From assembly GCA_964020975.1 (NCBI GenBank), contig OZ026630.1, positions 63,053,245-63,117,244 of the forward strand: a stretch of 64,000 nucleotides of DNA, in the 5' to 3' direction. A model generated the notes under the pieces. The model worked only from the letters and a program-made list of their open reading frames with translations, searched no databases and was not told where the DNA came from. Origin of the DNA: Hermodice carunculata (Eukaryota; Annelida; Polychaeta; Eunicida; Amphinomidae). Position numbers and translations under genes: made by a program. Of this stretch, positions 23,626 to 35,603 are shown piece by piece; the stretch's first letter is position 1; every line of letters begins with the position of its first letter.

Positions 23626-24706
23626 TTTCTTAAGACCCTTTCTTAGTTTATTCACTATAAAAAAAATAGCTAATAAATATTACAAAAATAAATGAGGGGG
23701 CAGTGACATAACATAGAGCTAGAACAAGTCAGGCCGCTAAGCGGTCCTGGAGAGTAGTGAAGAAAGGGGTCTTTTAACTTTGGCAGGGTTCTGGTGATAT
23801 CTGTTCGGAGACACTGCGATGCTGGTGAAAGTACCCACAGGCCAACCCTTATCCAAAACCAGTGGAAATTCGGTGGAGTTCCATGGGAAATTAGGCGAAT
23901 AATTTCAGCATAGATTTGGCCTGGTTTTGGTGGAATGCCCAAACTCCACTAATTTTTTTCCTAATTTCAGCGGAATGCCTAAACTCCACCTGTTTTTAAG
24001 CCTAATTTCAGCACAGATTAGGCCTAGATTAGGCATGTACTCAGCGGAATTTGCGCATGCCCAAAATGTAAATTAGGCTGAATATTCACTGGTATCTAGG
24101 CGGACATCCCGGGTACTTTGCATATAGCTGCATACCAGCCTAGATTAGGCAGGCTTCATGTGGAAATTTGGCAGACCTCACAGCGGAGATTAGGCATGGT
24201 TGCAGCCTAGATTATGCTGACTTCCAGCGGAGATTAGACAGGGATACAGGGGAAATTATGTGGATTTCCCAGCAGAACTATGGCAGGGTTTAAGCCTAGA
24301 TTATGCAGATTTCCAGCAGTGTTTAGGCAGGGTTACAGCAGAGATCAAGGGGTCATTCCAATAGAGATTAGGCAGGGTTCCAGCCCAGATTATGCAGACT
24401 TTTAGCGGAGATTCGGCAAGTTTACATCAGAAATTATGCACACCTCCTGGTGGAGTTCTGTAGACTTCTAGCAGAGATTAGGGGGACATTCCAGCAAAGA
24501 TAAGGCACAAGTACATGTATGAACAGCAGAATGGATGTGACCGGAACCCTGCCAAAGTTAAAAAGCCCTTTCTTCACTCCTCTCCAGGACCACTTTGCAG
24601 CCAGGCTTGTTCTAGCTTGACGCTCTGACCACCTCTTCATTTATTTTTATAATATTCATAGCTATTTTGTTTTATAATGAATTAACTAAGATATGGTCTT
24701 AAGAAA
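23626..24706. mobile_element. Long-TIR (fold-back type) element with internal minisatellite
   Basis: The left arm (23626 to about 23797) and right arm (about 24537-24706) are inverted copies of ~170 bp. Shared strings include TTTCTTAAGACC at the left end against GGTCTTAAGAAA at the right, GCTAGAACAAG, GGTCCTGGAGAG and AACTTTGGCAGGGTT. Between them (about 23930-24500) is a degenerate minisatellite of GCGGAGATTAGGCAGGGTT-like units about 40 bases long. There is no transposase. A TTAA lies at each end inside CTTAAG, so TTAA could be the target duplication, but the inverted match extends beyond it. Superfamily not assigned. Confidence 0.8.
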
Positions 24707-24709
24707 GAC

Positions 24710-25520
24710 TACATTTCCTGCATCTTGATATGGTTTAACAACCAACCTACAAAAACGAATTTTGAGCAAATGTAATCATGATTATGACAGTGAAGAGTAT
24801 TTTTACAACTTTAGTCCTTAATGTTAATTTATCTAGGTATGCATCATCTTTAGTGCAATACTAAGATGACTTTCATCAGTGATAGCCAATATAGTCCCAC
24901 CCCGTTATTCTGAAATGTCCAGCTCCATGAAAGTACTTTTAACACTCTTGATCTGAATTGTGGACCGCTGACAATGGTAATCAAAACCAGCACCTTTTTT
25001 CAGATGTTTTTAGGGAGGGAGCTCAGACGTCAACTTCATTAACTGATGCCATTTGATGGAATGCAAGTGCACACTCCGAGATCTTACCCTGATTCTTACC
25101 GTGATTGTGATGCCACTCTTGCAAACCAGAGGACTGTAATGGTCATTTGGTATTCATGGAAGCAATGGTCAAAAAAGAAGTCGGCACAGACTAACTGTGC
25201 TGATCTAATAAGCAATACCACAGACTGAAACAGAAAACTTAATTTCTGCCGGTGTGTCGGTTCTTCATGCAAAAGAAGACGCAATTACTTGCAGCAGCGC
25301 AGGTCCAGGGATCACAAGGCCGATCAACTCTGGTTGATTACGATGTATATATAAGTTTCATGATCTCTATCACTGTTGTATTAAAGTGTCCATCAATAAT
25401 CTGGATTGGGTGTCACTTGGTGGGGGTTGTTTAGGGACAAGTAATTACGACTAGGTCTCAAGTATGTCGTCTGACCATATCTTCCATGCCATCTGAGCAT
25501 GCTGGAAATGACAGCTCCCT
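24710..25520. other. No gene recognised
   Basis: Slightly higher GC than the surroundings. The short frames on both strands overlap and show no domain. Confidence 0.4.
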
Positions 25521-25524
25521 GTGC

Positions 25525-25830
25525 TTTGGAATAAAATTTCACAATGTAAGTTATCAAGCCAGCACCTGCAAAACTCATTAAAATTCATAAGGTTAACCAT
25601 CAGTTTATCTGAACCAAATATCACAATGTCAGTAATCCTCCTGAATTAAATTTCACAATAAAAGTCATCATTGGGAGCTGAATCATCTGAATCTTGTCAA
25701 TGCAGAATTAAATCCATTGTGTGTAATCACACTTCCAAACCAAATTTCACAGAGTCATAGTTATTCTTCTTAAATTGACTCCCACTATTTGTCTGGATCA
25801 TTTTCACACTTTAAGTCACCACTCTAGCAC
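25525..25830. repeat. Degenerate ~60-bp tandem repeat
   Basis: Variants of AATTTCACAATGTAAGTTATC recur about five times, for example AAATATCACAATGTCAGTAAT, AATTTCACAATAAAAGTCATC and AAATTTCACAGAGTCATAGT, at roughly 50-75-base spacing. The units have strongly diverged. Confidence 0.55.
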
Positions 25831-25834
25831 ATAC

Positions 25835-27620
25835 CTGTAGGCCTACATATTTATAAGGACATACGAGATTAGTAGTGACTATTGTGTGTGGGCTAGATGC
25901 CATCACAAGTACATTGTATAAAGCCTTCATGTATCTCACAGTTTGCAACGAGGGATATCTTGATCCAAAGGACCCCCTAATTCCCTGTATTGTAAACAAG
26001 TATCGTAATTCTAAAAAAAGTGCTGTATGTGTTTCTAATGCCTGACCCATCATAACCAGCAGCTCAAACACCCCCAACAGCCACACTTTGTGCAAGTAAA
26101 TGACTGCATACCATGCCAGCAACATCTGACAGTCTCCGGAGTTCATCAAAGGTCTTGAGTGGATTTCCCATCATGCCTATGGTCATGCTGTGGGTGTTTT
26201 TTCAACAAATGCCAAGTTCCGTGGCTCCATTAAAAACAAGCCACATGTTGCAGTTTTCATGTGTCTTTTGTTGTCTCCTCAGTCCCTCCTGTAGCTTAAC
26301 GTAATGAGCAAATGTGACCAGATGGCATCCCGTTACACAATTTGTTCAATACATATAGGCCTAGTATATCAATTGTTAATAATTTGGCAGGCACATAGTC
26401 TATACGGGGTAGTTTGTGTGGGTATGCAACTTTCTGGGTCATCTTACCATGTCTCCACAGTAAAGCAGAATTATTGCACTGTCTTCACTAAAAGGTTACC
26501 AAAAGTCTGTTCTGCTCATTTGTTGCACGTCTTCTAGCCTTGGTCATTTGGAATGCCAATTACAGGGAGAGTAAAAATTTGATGGCATTTGCCTTGAAAG
26601 CAAACAGGAAAATCTGCTCTGACACGTAAGACTTAAATGGATGGACACCTACATCAGAACACGGGGGCAAGTAAAATATCAAAAGAAACTTGCCCTGGGG
26701 ATGAGACCGGTCAAAAAAAAAAATCTGTATGTCCCTGCTGTGTCATTTATGACCTCATGTAGTTTGTCGTTTTAATGTTTAACCCGGGATATTGAATTTT
26801 TGGACCGGCAGTCAGGTAAAGACGCCAAAGAAAATTATTCGTATATGTCATTGATGGTGCCGGTACATGTACACAAATAGAATTAAAGGAAATGATCAAA
26901 CCAAACTAGCTGGCTGAGAACATTCATCATCACTTTAAATTAGCATGGTCAGCCTCAGTCCTGCCTGTGGACAAGCCTTGACCGATCAATGGAAGAGATC
27001 AAAACACATCAAAGAATCCACAAGAAAATTTATTAACTTGTTTTCACATGGTTACGATAAAGCACCTCGATCAATTTGATTGGACCTCTTTTAACATGGC
27101 AAAGGTGAGCTCATGTGAATAAACATGATAAACTTGTCAGTCAACCAAATGCTGTCATAAAGTTCTTTAACCCTGTCCCTTGCACTGGAATTGAGTGAAC
27201 AGTATTTGAACTAACTCTTTCAACTAAGCCTGATAAACCACTGTATGCCGTCGTTTAACAGGACTTAATGACTTTTTTTATTGAGTATATTTTTCATTTA
27301 TCTTGAAATTAGTTAAAAGCACAGAAATAGATGACATATCTGAACCACTGTCAGTTCAAGTTGACATCTGGGAACAAGGGTTAAGGCACCCAAATAAAGT
27401 GTTTCACTGAGCTAGATGCCCTTTCCAGTGCCTGGAGACCTGCACAAAACAAATGCCAGGTGTCTGCATGGTGGCTTGACTAAATTAAATGTTGACTTTG
27501 TTGGTTTCTGGTGTTGATTAAAAATTCATGTGTGTTGTGGCTTCCATGCTTGTTATTGATGAAGAAAAGTGTTCTCAATACGCTGGAGATCCCAACAGAA
27601 GGAACCTTGGCAGACTAATT
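25835..27620. other. No gene recognised
   Basis: No convincing frame, RNA gene or transposon end. The longest minus-strand frame (25811-26149) has no domain pattern. Confidence 0.4.
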
Positions 27621-27627
27621 ACAATAT

Positions 27628-28695
27628 ATGTCTGGGTTTGCACCCAGACATTTTGTTTTCCCAAGAATTACGTCTGGGTGCCAACCCAGACACGCTGTTT
27701 TTCCTTTGATTCTTTATTCCTTTCTTTCTTTCCATGGCACCCAAATTTGTCCAGAGTTTTCTCAGTACTCTTATTCCAAAACGACCAAATTTGACATGGT
27801 GAGTGACCTACCAGTGAAATTGTGCACATCATTAGGAAAAGTTATGATGCTTAACATTATGCAAGCAAGGGGCAACTAAAAGTTTAAAAGTTTAAAAGCT
27901 CCATATCTTCCAAACTATTGTAGAGAGACACAATATCTCAATATGCATGTACGGGTTTGTGACACATGTCAAAATAATGGACAGTAAATGAAAAATGTAG
28001 AACTTTATATTACGTAAATAAGAGGCACTGAAAATTTTTAAAGTTGAATATTTCCAAAATTATTACAGAAACAGATGCCATTCCAACTTCAATTTGTAGG
28101 TTTGTGGCAAATCCACATCCAATGAAACATGAAACCAAAATTGTACAATTTTAATTTATGCAAATTAGGTGAATATGCAAAGTGTAACTAGAACAGACTG
28201 ATTTTCCAACAGAAAATCAAATGTCTCCCGGTGGAACACTTACGTTTCTGAACAAGCTACAGGTGATAACAAATTAAAGACCAAATTTGCTTGAAAATTA
28301 CAATCCTATTTTAGCTCTCACCTAGATACATCACTCTAGAAATTATTATAAATAGACCTACCATTCCAACTTCAATCTGTAGGTTGCTAACATAACCACA
28401 TCCAATGAACCATACACCAAAGTTGTAGGCTTTTAATTTTTGTAAGCTAGGCAATTACACAAAATTAAAATCTTGAATAACTTCAAAACTATTATAGATG
28501 GTGGTATCATTTAAATTTCATTTTATAAGTTTGTGACATGGCCACATCCAATGAACTAAGAACCAAAGTTGTAGCATTTTAATTTATGCAAATTAGGCCA
28601 AAACACAAAATTTAGATTATGCTGAACAATGGCAAAGTGTAGTATTTCAAACTGCTCTCATTTTGAAGGCACCCAAATTTGCTGTACTTCACTAA
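27628..28695 (-). mobile_element. Family Z element, copy D (minus strand)
   Basis: In reverse orientation. The head (AAATTTGGGTGCCTTCAAAATGAGAGC on the minus strand) is near 28650-28680. Core units run down to about 27950. The 3' segment with TTTGTCCAGAG and a CTTTC-rich tract on the plus strand lies at 27715-27780. Two hairpins end it: GTCTGGGT...ACCCAGAC at 27672-27691 and another at 27628-27651, 20 bases apart. The doubled terminal hairpin sets it apart from other copies. Confidence 0.75.
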
Positions 28696-29339
28696 GGTTT
28701 GCTTCGGAACTGTAACGATAGATGTAAGCATAAACAAATGCATGAGTAGCAGAAAAGTTAATTGGTATTTGAACCCATTTTCTATTGATAATGTAAGTGT
28801 CATTGAAGTAACCTTTCCGCAAAATGACAGGTACAGTGTCAATGAAACTTTTAAATGTCAGAGACAAGCTGGGCAATACAGCCAATTTAACATGTAACTT
28901 TATTAGGTTTGATTTACTGGTCCAAGCTGGACCACAAGTGACTGTTCACAAGCCTCATTCTCACATTAGCCTCTCTTTGAAAACATCCTGGAAGGCTGGC
29001 CCAGATAGACAATGATATGTGCTGTATGCATGTACATGTGCCACCACAGAAAACAGTCAACGTGGCCACACTTATCATTTGCTGAATACATACATACAGT
29101 TTCCATCAAGATGACCATCAAAATACCAGTTTGTATGAGTGCAAATATAATATGGGAATCCTGCCTGAGTCTCAGGTTTGTAAACTTGAACTTCTAGATG
29201 ACATCATAATTTGTCTGGAATAGCTCTGTAAGAGGTGAAGAAAGCCCTCTGTCTGCCAGGTAATGTAATCCCATCTGTGAGTTTTATTGGAGGTTGGAGG
29301 TCATAAGCTCATCTTGGTCCCAGGGAAGCCTTTTCATTC

Positions 29340-31336
29340 TCAAACACAAACCTTTTATAGCAAATCTCTCCAGGTGCCTTCAAAATTATTATACCGCAAT
29401 ATATCCGTGTGTCGTTGGATGTTCTCATGGCATGTGCATGGATATACCAAAGTTAGCTTTTTGTTTAATCTGCACCTCTTGCAGAATGGAAATCAATTAT
29501 GGCACAAACATATTAATTGAAATTGAAATGGCACATCTACCTATAACAGTGCGAAGATATAGATTTAAATTTTTAATTTCCCCTAACAAGTATAAATTAA
29601 AATGCTAAAATTTTGCTTTTTGTTCTTTGGATTCATTACTAGCACCAACCTGCAAATCAAAATTGGACTGGCACCTTTATCTATAATAGTTTTGAAGATA
29701 TTCAAAGATTTGAACTTTTCAAGTGGCCCTAATCACCATGAATTTAAATGCTGTAATTTTGGTTTACAATTCATTAGATTCATCATGGCAAAAACCTATT
29801 AGAATGGGACATCTACAACAGATTTGAAGATGTTCAAGTGTTAAAATTTTCAAGTGTCCCTAATTAACATAAATGAAAATGCTATAACTTTGTTATATTG
29901 TTTATTTGATTCACCACTGGCACAAACATATAATGAATTTGGAATGATACCTTTATCATATTCAATTTGAAGATATTCAAGATCAAAATTTTTCAAGAGG
30001 CCATAATTAGCAAAAATTAAAATGCTATAACTTTGTTTCACAGTTTATTGGATTTGTTACTGGCTCAAACCTCCAAACTGAAGTAGCTGTCTGCCAGGAT
30101 ATGCTAATACGCTTGGCGCCACGCCCCACCACAAGTCATCACCCATGCCACACTGCGCATATGTGGGAAGCTTTTTAGAGTGGGACTTAAACGGCCATTG
30201 TGAAAGATAACAGAGAAAGAGAGCAGCATAGAATTATACCCTAGTTCATGTCTTGTACAAAGGGACATCACTCAAAATGCTGCAGTACAAATGTTAAGTC
30301 TCAGGGTCTCCTAGAGATACCCAGAAAACATAGGCAATCTGTAGAAACATGCATGGATGAGTGATCACATTCCACAGCTTCCCAGCTAAAAGAAACAAAT
30401 CAAGATGCAAGGAATGAGCCAACATGGTCCACTGACCAGCCAATTGAGAGCCATCAAAGTAGGGTAGAATATATTCAAGACATTTCATTGGCGATAGAGG
30501 ACTAACTGAAGTATATTCTGTCCTGACTTTATTTCCTATTATTTATTTGTTCACTTATCGCCTTCCATGTCTGGTTTCTCCACCATTTTGAACTCAATAC
30601 AAATTCTATAATACCCGGATGTTGACCCATCCATTTTGTTATGACTCACCTAGGGACAGTTCAGGCGGGTTGTAAGCCAGTGCAATGGGATTACATGTAT
30701 ACCTGTAAGCTGCACACTGGGGAGTCAAATAAATATATCCCTGTTGCCATGCATTGGAATGGCACCTCTATCTATATGTATAATAGTTTTGAAAGTATTC
30801 AAGATTAAATTTTTCAAGTGCCCCTAATTAGCATAAATTAAAAAATCAACTTTAGTTTACTGTTCATTGGATTTGCCTTTGACACAAACCTATACATTGA
30901 AATTGCAATGGCTCCTTTATCTATAATAATTTTGAAGATTTTCAAGATTTAATTTGTCATGTGCATGTCCCTAATAAGACCAATTTAAAATGCAGGAATT
31001 TTTTTCATATTCCACTTGATTCACAATGTCACAAACCTATATACATGTACATGTGCAATGTACAAATTTGGGTCCATCTACAATAGTCTTGAAGATATAG
31101 AGTTTTTAAAATCTTAATTGCCCCTAATGTGCATAATTTTGAACATCATGCTAATCCAAAAAAACTATGTTCAGTTTCATTGGTAGGTCAGTCATCTTGG
31201 CAAGTTTGGTGGTTTTTGGAACAATAGTGTCTGAGAAAATCTCTGGACAAAATTTTGGTGTAAAGAATAAGTAAAGAAGGAAGGAAGCATGGAAGGAAGC
31301 ATGGAAGGAAGGAAGGAAGGAAGGAAAGAAGGAAGG

Positions 31337-31435
<99 letters not shown>

Positions 31436-31497
31436 GAAGAAAGAAAGAAAGAAAGAAAGAAAAAGAAAGAAATAAATGTTTGCACCCAGACATATCA
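29340..31497 (+). mobile_element. Family Z element, copy E, interrupted
   Basis: The head is near 29355 (AGCAAATCTCTCCAGGTGCCTTCAAAA). Core units run to 30084 and again from 30753 to about 31110. The 3' segment carries GGCAAGTTTGGTGGTTTTTG, GTGTCTGAGAAAATC and GGACAAAATTTTGG. A long GGAA/GAAA/GAGA microsatellite (about 31274-31471) follows, then a partial 3' hairpin (TTTGCACCCAGACAT). The microsatellite creates Lys/Glu/Arg-rich and Phe/Leu/Ser-rich frames on the two strands that are not genes. The interval 30085-30752 is an insertion. Confidence 0.75.
30085..30752. mobile_element. ~670-bp unclassified insertion in a Z core unit
   Basis: In other Z units AAACTGAAGT runs straight into TGGAATGGCA. 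Here the two halves are separated by about 670 bases. The inserted part starts near TGTCTGCCAGG (30090) and ends near CCCTGTTGCCA (30748), with an AATAAA string shortly before the end. TG...CA ends and a late AATAAA would suit a solo LTR, but I see no target duplication and no internal retroviral sequence. The identity is left open. Confidence 0.45.
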
Positions 31498-31504
31498 AAA
31501 TTAG

Positions 31505-32045
31505 GAGCATGCTGGGGGGCATATCCCCTTCACCATCCCCTGGGTCTGTTCCAAAGAGAAACAGAAACCCAATTGACAGGGGAAGATATTAAAGTGTGAT
31601 AGTCCCACACAGGCCTACACAGAATAAGGGAAATCAATCGAAGCTGACTGACCTTAAAGATATTATCCAACCCAGGAAATCCCACGAGATAGTCTACAGG
31701 TTGCAATCATTACCAATATAAAGGGCTTAAATTGCACACACATGTACCATTTACTTCCACAAGCAGGGATGACAGTGTTTAAAAACACTTCCTTTCCATT
31801 CATGTAAATTGCTTGTCCATTTACAAGTGTAGAAAGACTGCAGAATCTCATAATATCCTGAATATGAATTTACATATACTAACCTTACACAGTCCTAAGC
31901 ATTCACTCACAAAGAAGCCCCAGGGATGATGGGTTAACCCTCAATGATCTTAACAGCGACATAGACTGGCATGCAAATTTTTCCCAATAATTGATTTCCA
32001 GAAAGTATTTCGTATCATAAGGGTCCTCTGTTTTTCAATACAACT
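31505..32045. other. No gene recognised
   Basis: Spacer between the Z 3' end and the open frame at 32051. No domain or RNA gene visible. Confidence 0.4.
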
Positions 32046-32050
32046 TAACT

Positions 32051-32425
32051 TTGTCTCATGTGTCTGACATCGAAAATACCGGACTTATCAAAAATTTTCT
32101 TCAACTCACTCCAATAAATGTGTCAAGGACTGCTGTTGACTTGGATCCTAGGTGGTTAACAGCAAATAGGATTCGTAATCAGAAGTCTGAGGCACTTATC
32201 TCCAATCATGTGTTAGAGTTGGTTGCTGATGATCTGGCTAAGAATCGTATTACTTGCCTGGAATACAAACTAGTGAGCCAGGCAGCTGCATGGAGATTCC
32301 AGTTATCCAGACCTACCATAATCACCCTGATAATGCTTTGCCTATATATCTGTGTTGATCACCAGGCATTAACTCCTTCTTTTATCCTTAGGCTATACTT
32401 TAATAACTTCAGTACAGGGAGCTGA
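32051..32425 (+). CDS. Unassigned open frame, 124 codons
   Basis: A frame with mixed composition and no low-complexity tract. It contains VDLDPRWLTANRIRNQKSEA and LELVADDLAKNRITCLEYKL, followed by a more hydrophobic end (IITLIMLCLYICV). I do not recognise a family. It could be a host exon, a remnant of a transposon protein or a chance frame. No clear splice signals, promoter or terminator were identified around it. Confidence 0.2.
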   Translation: MSHVSDIENTGLIKNFLQLTPINVSRTAVDLDPRWLTANRIRNQKSEALISNHVLELVADDLAKNRITCLEYKLVSQAAAWRFQLSRPTIITLIMLCLYICVDHQALTPSFILRLYFNNFSTGS

Positions 32426-32449
32426 AACCACAATGAAAAAAAGAGAGAG

Positions 32450-33070
32450 AACTGTGACAGTCCTGTGCTCAGCTGACCTTGTACATGTATACACTGACCG
32501 AAGTGGTCCTATGACCTTCAGAATTAGATCATGGCAACTTTCTGTAAGACTAACATCATTTGCAAAAATCCAAGTCCTGACTCACTAGTTCTCAGGTAAC
32601 ATCTCAAAACAGTGGCTCAATAGTTCTCAAATTACAACTTAAAATACTAAATTCACTCACATGGTCATGTGACCTTGAGAATGGGGTCAACATCAACCAT
32701 ATGCATCTCATTTTAGACCTCAACCGGACCATTAGCATATTGTGCAACATTAAACTTGCAGCTGAAATAACTCTCCCGATGTCAAGAGAACAGTGCAAGT
32801 AACTACAGTGTCCTGTGACCTTGAATATATCAGTCAATGTCATCCATGTGTCATGTAAAGCTCGCCCTTTTGGACCACCATTATTGTTAGCAGTATCAAA
32901 GTCTTCACTTACACAGTTAAGGAGTAATCATTTTCTGAGTGAAAAGTGTCAGCATCCACCACTACCAAGATACATAGGCCAACATGTCCATTTGACCTCT
33001 CAGGTCACTGAAGGTCAAAGTCAACAACACCAAAAGAAACCCCACAGGTACACTGCAAGTGGTGCTTAGT
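32450..33070 (+). repeat. Family Y-like head fragment
   Basis: Begins with CTGTGCTCAGCTGACCTTG, comparable to the Y head at 55976 (CCTCAGCTGATCTTGAC). It continues with recurrent GACCTTGA, GTTCTCA-type phrases and 'tgtcctgtga', as in 56020-56290. The ~510-bp Y monomer and Y tail are absent. Non-coding. Confidence 0.5.
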
Positions 33071-33812
33071 AGTAACCATGAGCCTAGGGTGCCAGCCAAC
33101 AGGTCAGATTTATTGTTGTCTTCATAGAAACAATGCTAAAATGGACATGTATTAGAAAGACAAGACAAATATTAATGAGAAAGGACACATTATGTGCCTA
33201 ATTGCCTGACCAGTTTCAGCCTTTGCTTGATCACTTGATAGTAAGTGCTGGCTGGAACCATGTCCTACTGAGACTGTGAACTACAGTTGGGAGTGACTTG
33301 TATTTTGCTGGTTTTTTCTTGCCTTGCTGCAGGTACTGCTGTGTACTGATTCATCCCACATATTGGTTATACTCTGTCCCACAAATGCACCGGAAAACCC
33401 TATGATCTAGAAAGTATAAAATCCAGGCTGTAAACCCTAAAATTAGACAACATACATGTATGCAAAAACGTACACAGGGATTTTCAATAATGTTTCTCAT
33501 GTAAAATGAAGCACTGGGTGATGCTATAATGATGGCAGCTAAAATATCTACCTCACATCTGTGTAACAGATCAGTATGGTCATTGTCAGTACCTGTCCAG
33601 ATTTAATTTGTACACGTAACCTGCATGAATGCTATTTCCAAGCTGCCCACACTCTGGGTCATAGCAATAGCCATAGTCAGAGCCCAGTAGTGAGCAGATG
33701 CTGACAGGTTACATTACTTTGTAAATCTTGTCTTTCTCATTGTATCACTTTGTTTCATTTCAACTTCAAATGTATACCAAACAATATAAGGAAAACAGTC
33801 ATCATGTTTTAG

Positions 33813-34038
33813 CTGGGTGTTAAAACCATTGCTCAGGAAATCCAATGGCACAAGCCCGGCAAAATTTGCCGTCAGAAGGCGCAGCGTGTCAGAAGAGGTT
33901 CCGGTTTCAGCTTGGGTAAAGCCACAAGCATGGCGGAGTATTGGAAGTGGACTATTGCAGGACTTTCCCCCCACAGGTGGACCACTATGCCCAGTGATTT
34001 TCTCACCTTCAATGCCCAGAGAAAGGCCCTTTGCTGAG
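33813..34038 (+). other. Candidate host-gene exon (unassigned)
   Basis: A locally GC-richer block begins after ATGTTTTAG and ends GCTGAG|GTAAGA, so it is bounded by a possible acceptor and a good donor. One frame is open throughout and reads LLRKSNGTSPAKFAVRRRS, then SAWVKPQAWRSIGSGLL and ending RPFAE. The RRRSVS string would be a basic-directed kinase-type site. A second plus frame is also largely open, and the minus strand is open over the same interval with its own AG and GTGAGA signals, so strand and frame are uncertain. No homologous family recognised. The ATG-less frame fits an internal exon better than a first exon. Confidence 0.25.
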
Positions 34039-34044
34039 GTAAGA

Positions 34045-35600
34045 CTACTTGATTGTATAGTTTTAACATAGGCACTTGCCACAGAGCAAGGTTTATATGG
34101 TAAATTAACATGAACATCTAAGCCGAAGAAGTTAAACTATGGAAGGAAAATGGCCTTTAAACTATTAATGAAATTTTCATAAAAATTTTAAGTTATAACA
34201 ATAGGTTTAGATTATTTTTAGGGCAGTAAAGCTTGCCTAATCAGTGAAGTGTCTGCCATAACTGAAACAATGGCGCTTTGTCCTTTTAACATCACACTTT
34301 TATGAATGGCTATATCCCACAGAGCCATAATGCTGTGGCATCATGAGCACATGCTGCCAAAATGTACTCAGTTTAAAGGTTTAACAAACAACTCTGGTGA
34401 TTAACCCCACAGGTGTCAGAAACCAAATAACTGACACCTATGCATGTGTGGTGGTCAGTGCACAGATACTGTGTGAGGGTCTCCTTAATTTTGCCTTAAA
34501 AAGTTCCTAACATCTTCAAATTGAAAATGCCTGGTACATTACCGATATTGACAGTCATACTGATCAGAAAGTTTTACAATTTATGTTAATGTTGCTATAA
34601 TTGACCTCAAATTTACTCTAAAAATTGGTACTTTTAACATGCATTATCCTATGCCCCCAAGTGTCCCCCCCCCCCCCCGATGCCCTCTCCTGTCAGCTGG
34701 AGGTGAGAAAATTCTATGCTTTGTTGGTTCTGTGAAAGGAATCAATTTCACTGTCACTGACTGTCAGAGATGCCAATATTCAAAGTGCCTTTTCAGGGAC
34801 ATTTAAGTGAGAATATCAGGAACACAGCATATTTAACAAAGAATATACAAGAAAATACCCAGTGTTTCAATGTGGGGCAAACATCATAAATTGGTCAAAA
34901 TTTAAGCTACTTTCAGGGACTGTCCCTGATGATGAGGGAGAGTTGTCATCTCTGTGTAATTTGGGCCTACTGCCAATGCCACTATGCAAGCAGTCAATGT
35001 CACAGAGACAATCAGATACACACAACACAAAATGGTTCACTGTAGGGGTCTAAGTTTGGTAATAATGTTGCTAATCTGAGTTTTCTAAATACCATTCTGC
35101 CAAGTTATAATGTAGTTTACTGTTTATCCACATTAAAGTGACATTGATCCAAACAGGTCTACACCCAATGGCCAGCATACCTGGTTGTCTCAGTAACCAC
35201 AGTCTCACCTGGTGAGATCCGGACTGCTGCCTGTGCGGCGAAGCAGGATATTACTAAGATTTCGTAAACAAAGAATACTTTGTACAGGCAGATGGACTGT
35301 CATAACCAATATGACTTTGGTATTTGTAAACTTGAATTTCCCTAAAAGACACTAGTTTTGTGAGAAAAAGGTATCTAGCCCTGTCTGTCACAGTGATATG
35401 CCTATGTGTCCTCTGTGATTGATGGGTGTGAGCCCCATGCTCTGTGGGCGGGGAATTAATGTGCATGTCTCCTATTGACTGGCAGGTTTTGCTTCAGTTC
35501 ACTGAACACACTGACTTGTAGAGTTGGCAAATCATACATGTACTTTTATTTTCTTCTTGTTTAGCACGCACTTTGCAACTTATATAGCTGCTCCAATGTT
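34045..35600. other. No gene recognised
   Basis: Contains a C-run at 34665-34678. The remaining sequence is AT-rich with chance frames only. Confidence 0.4.
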
Positions 35601-35603
35601 TAA

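Noticed and set aside
25811-26149. 112-codon minus-strand frame
   Set aside because: Overlaps the degenerate ~60-bp repeat at one end and shows no domain or splice context.
31151-31522. Long Phe/Leu/Ser-rich and Lys/Glu/Arg-rich frames
   Set aside because: Produced by the GGAA/GAAA microsatellite at the end of a family Z copy.
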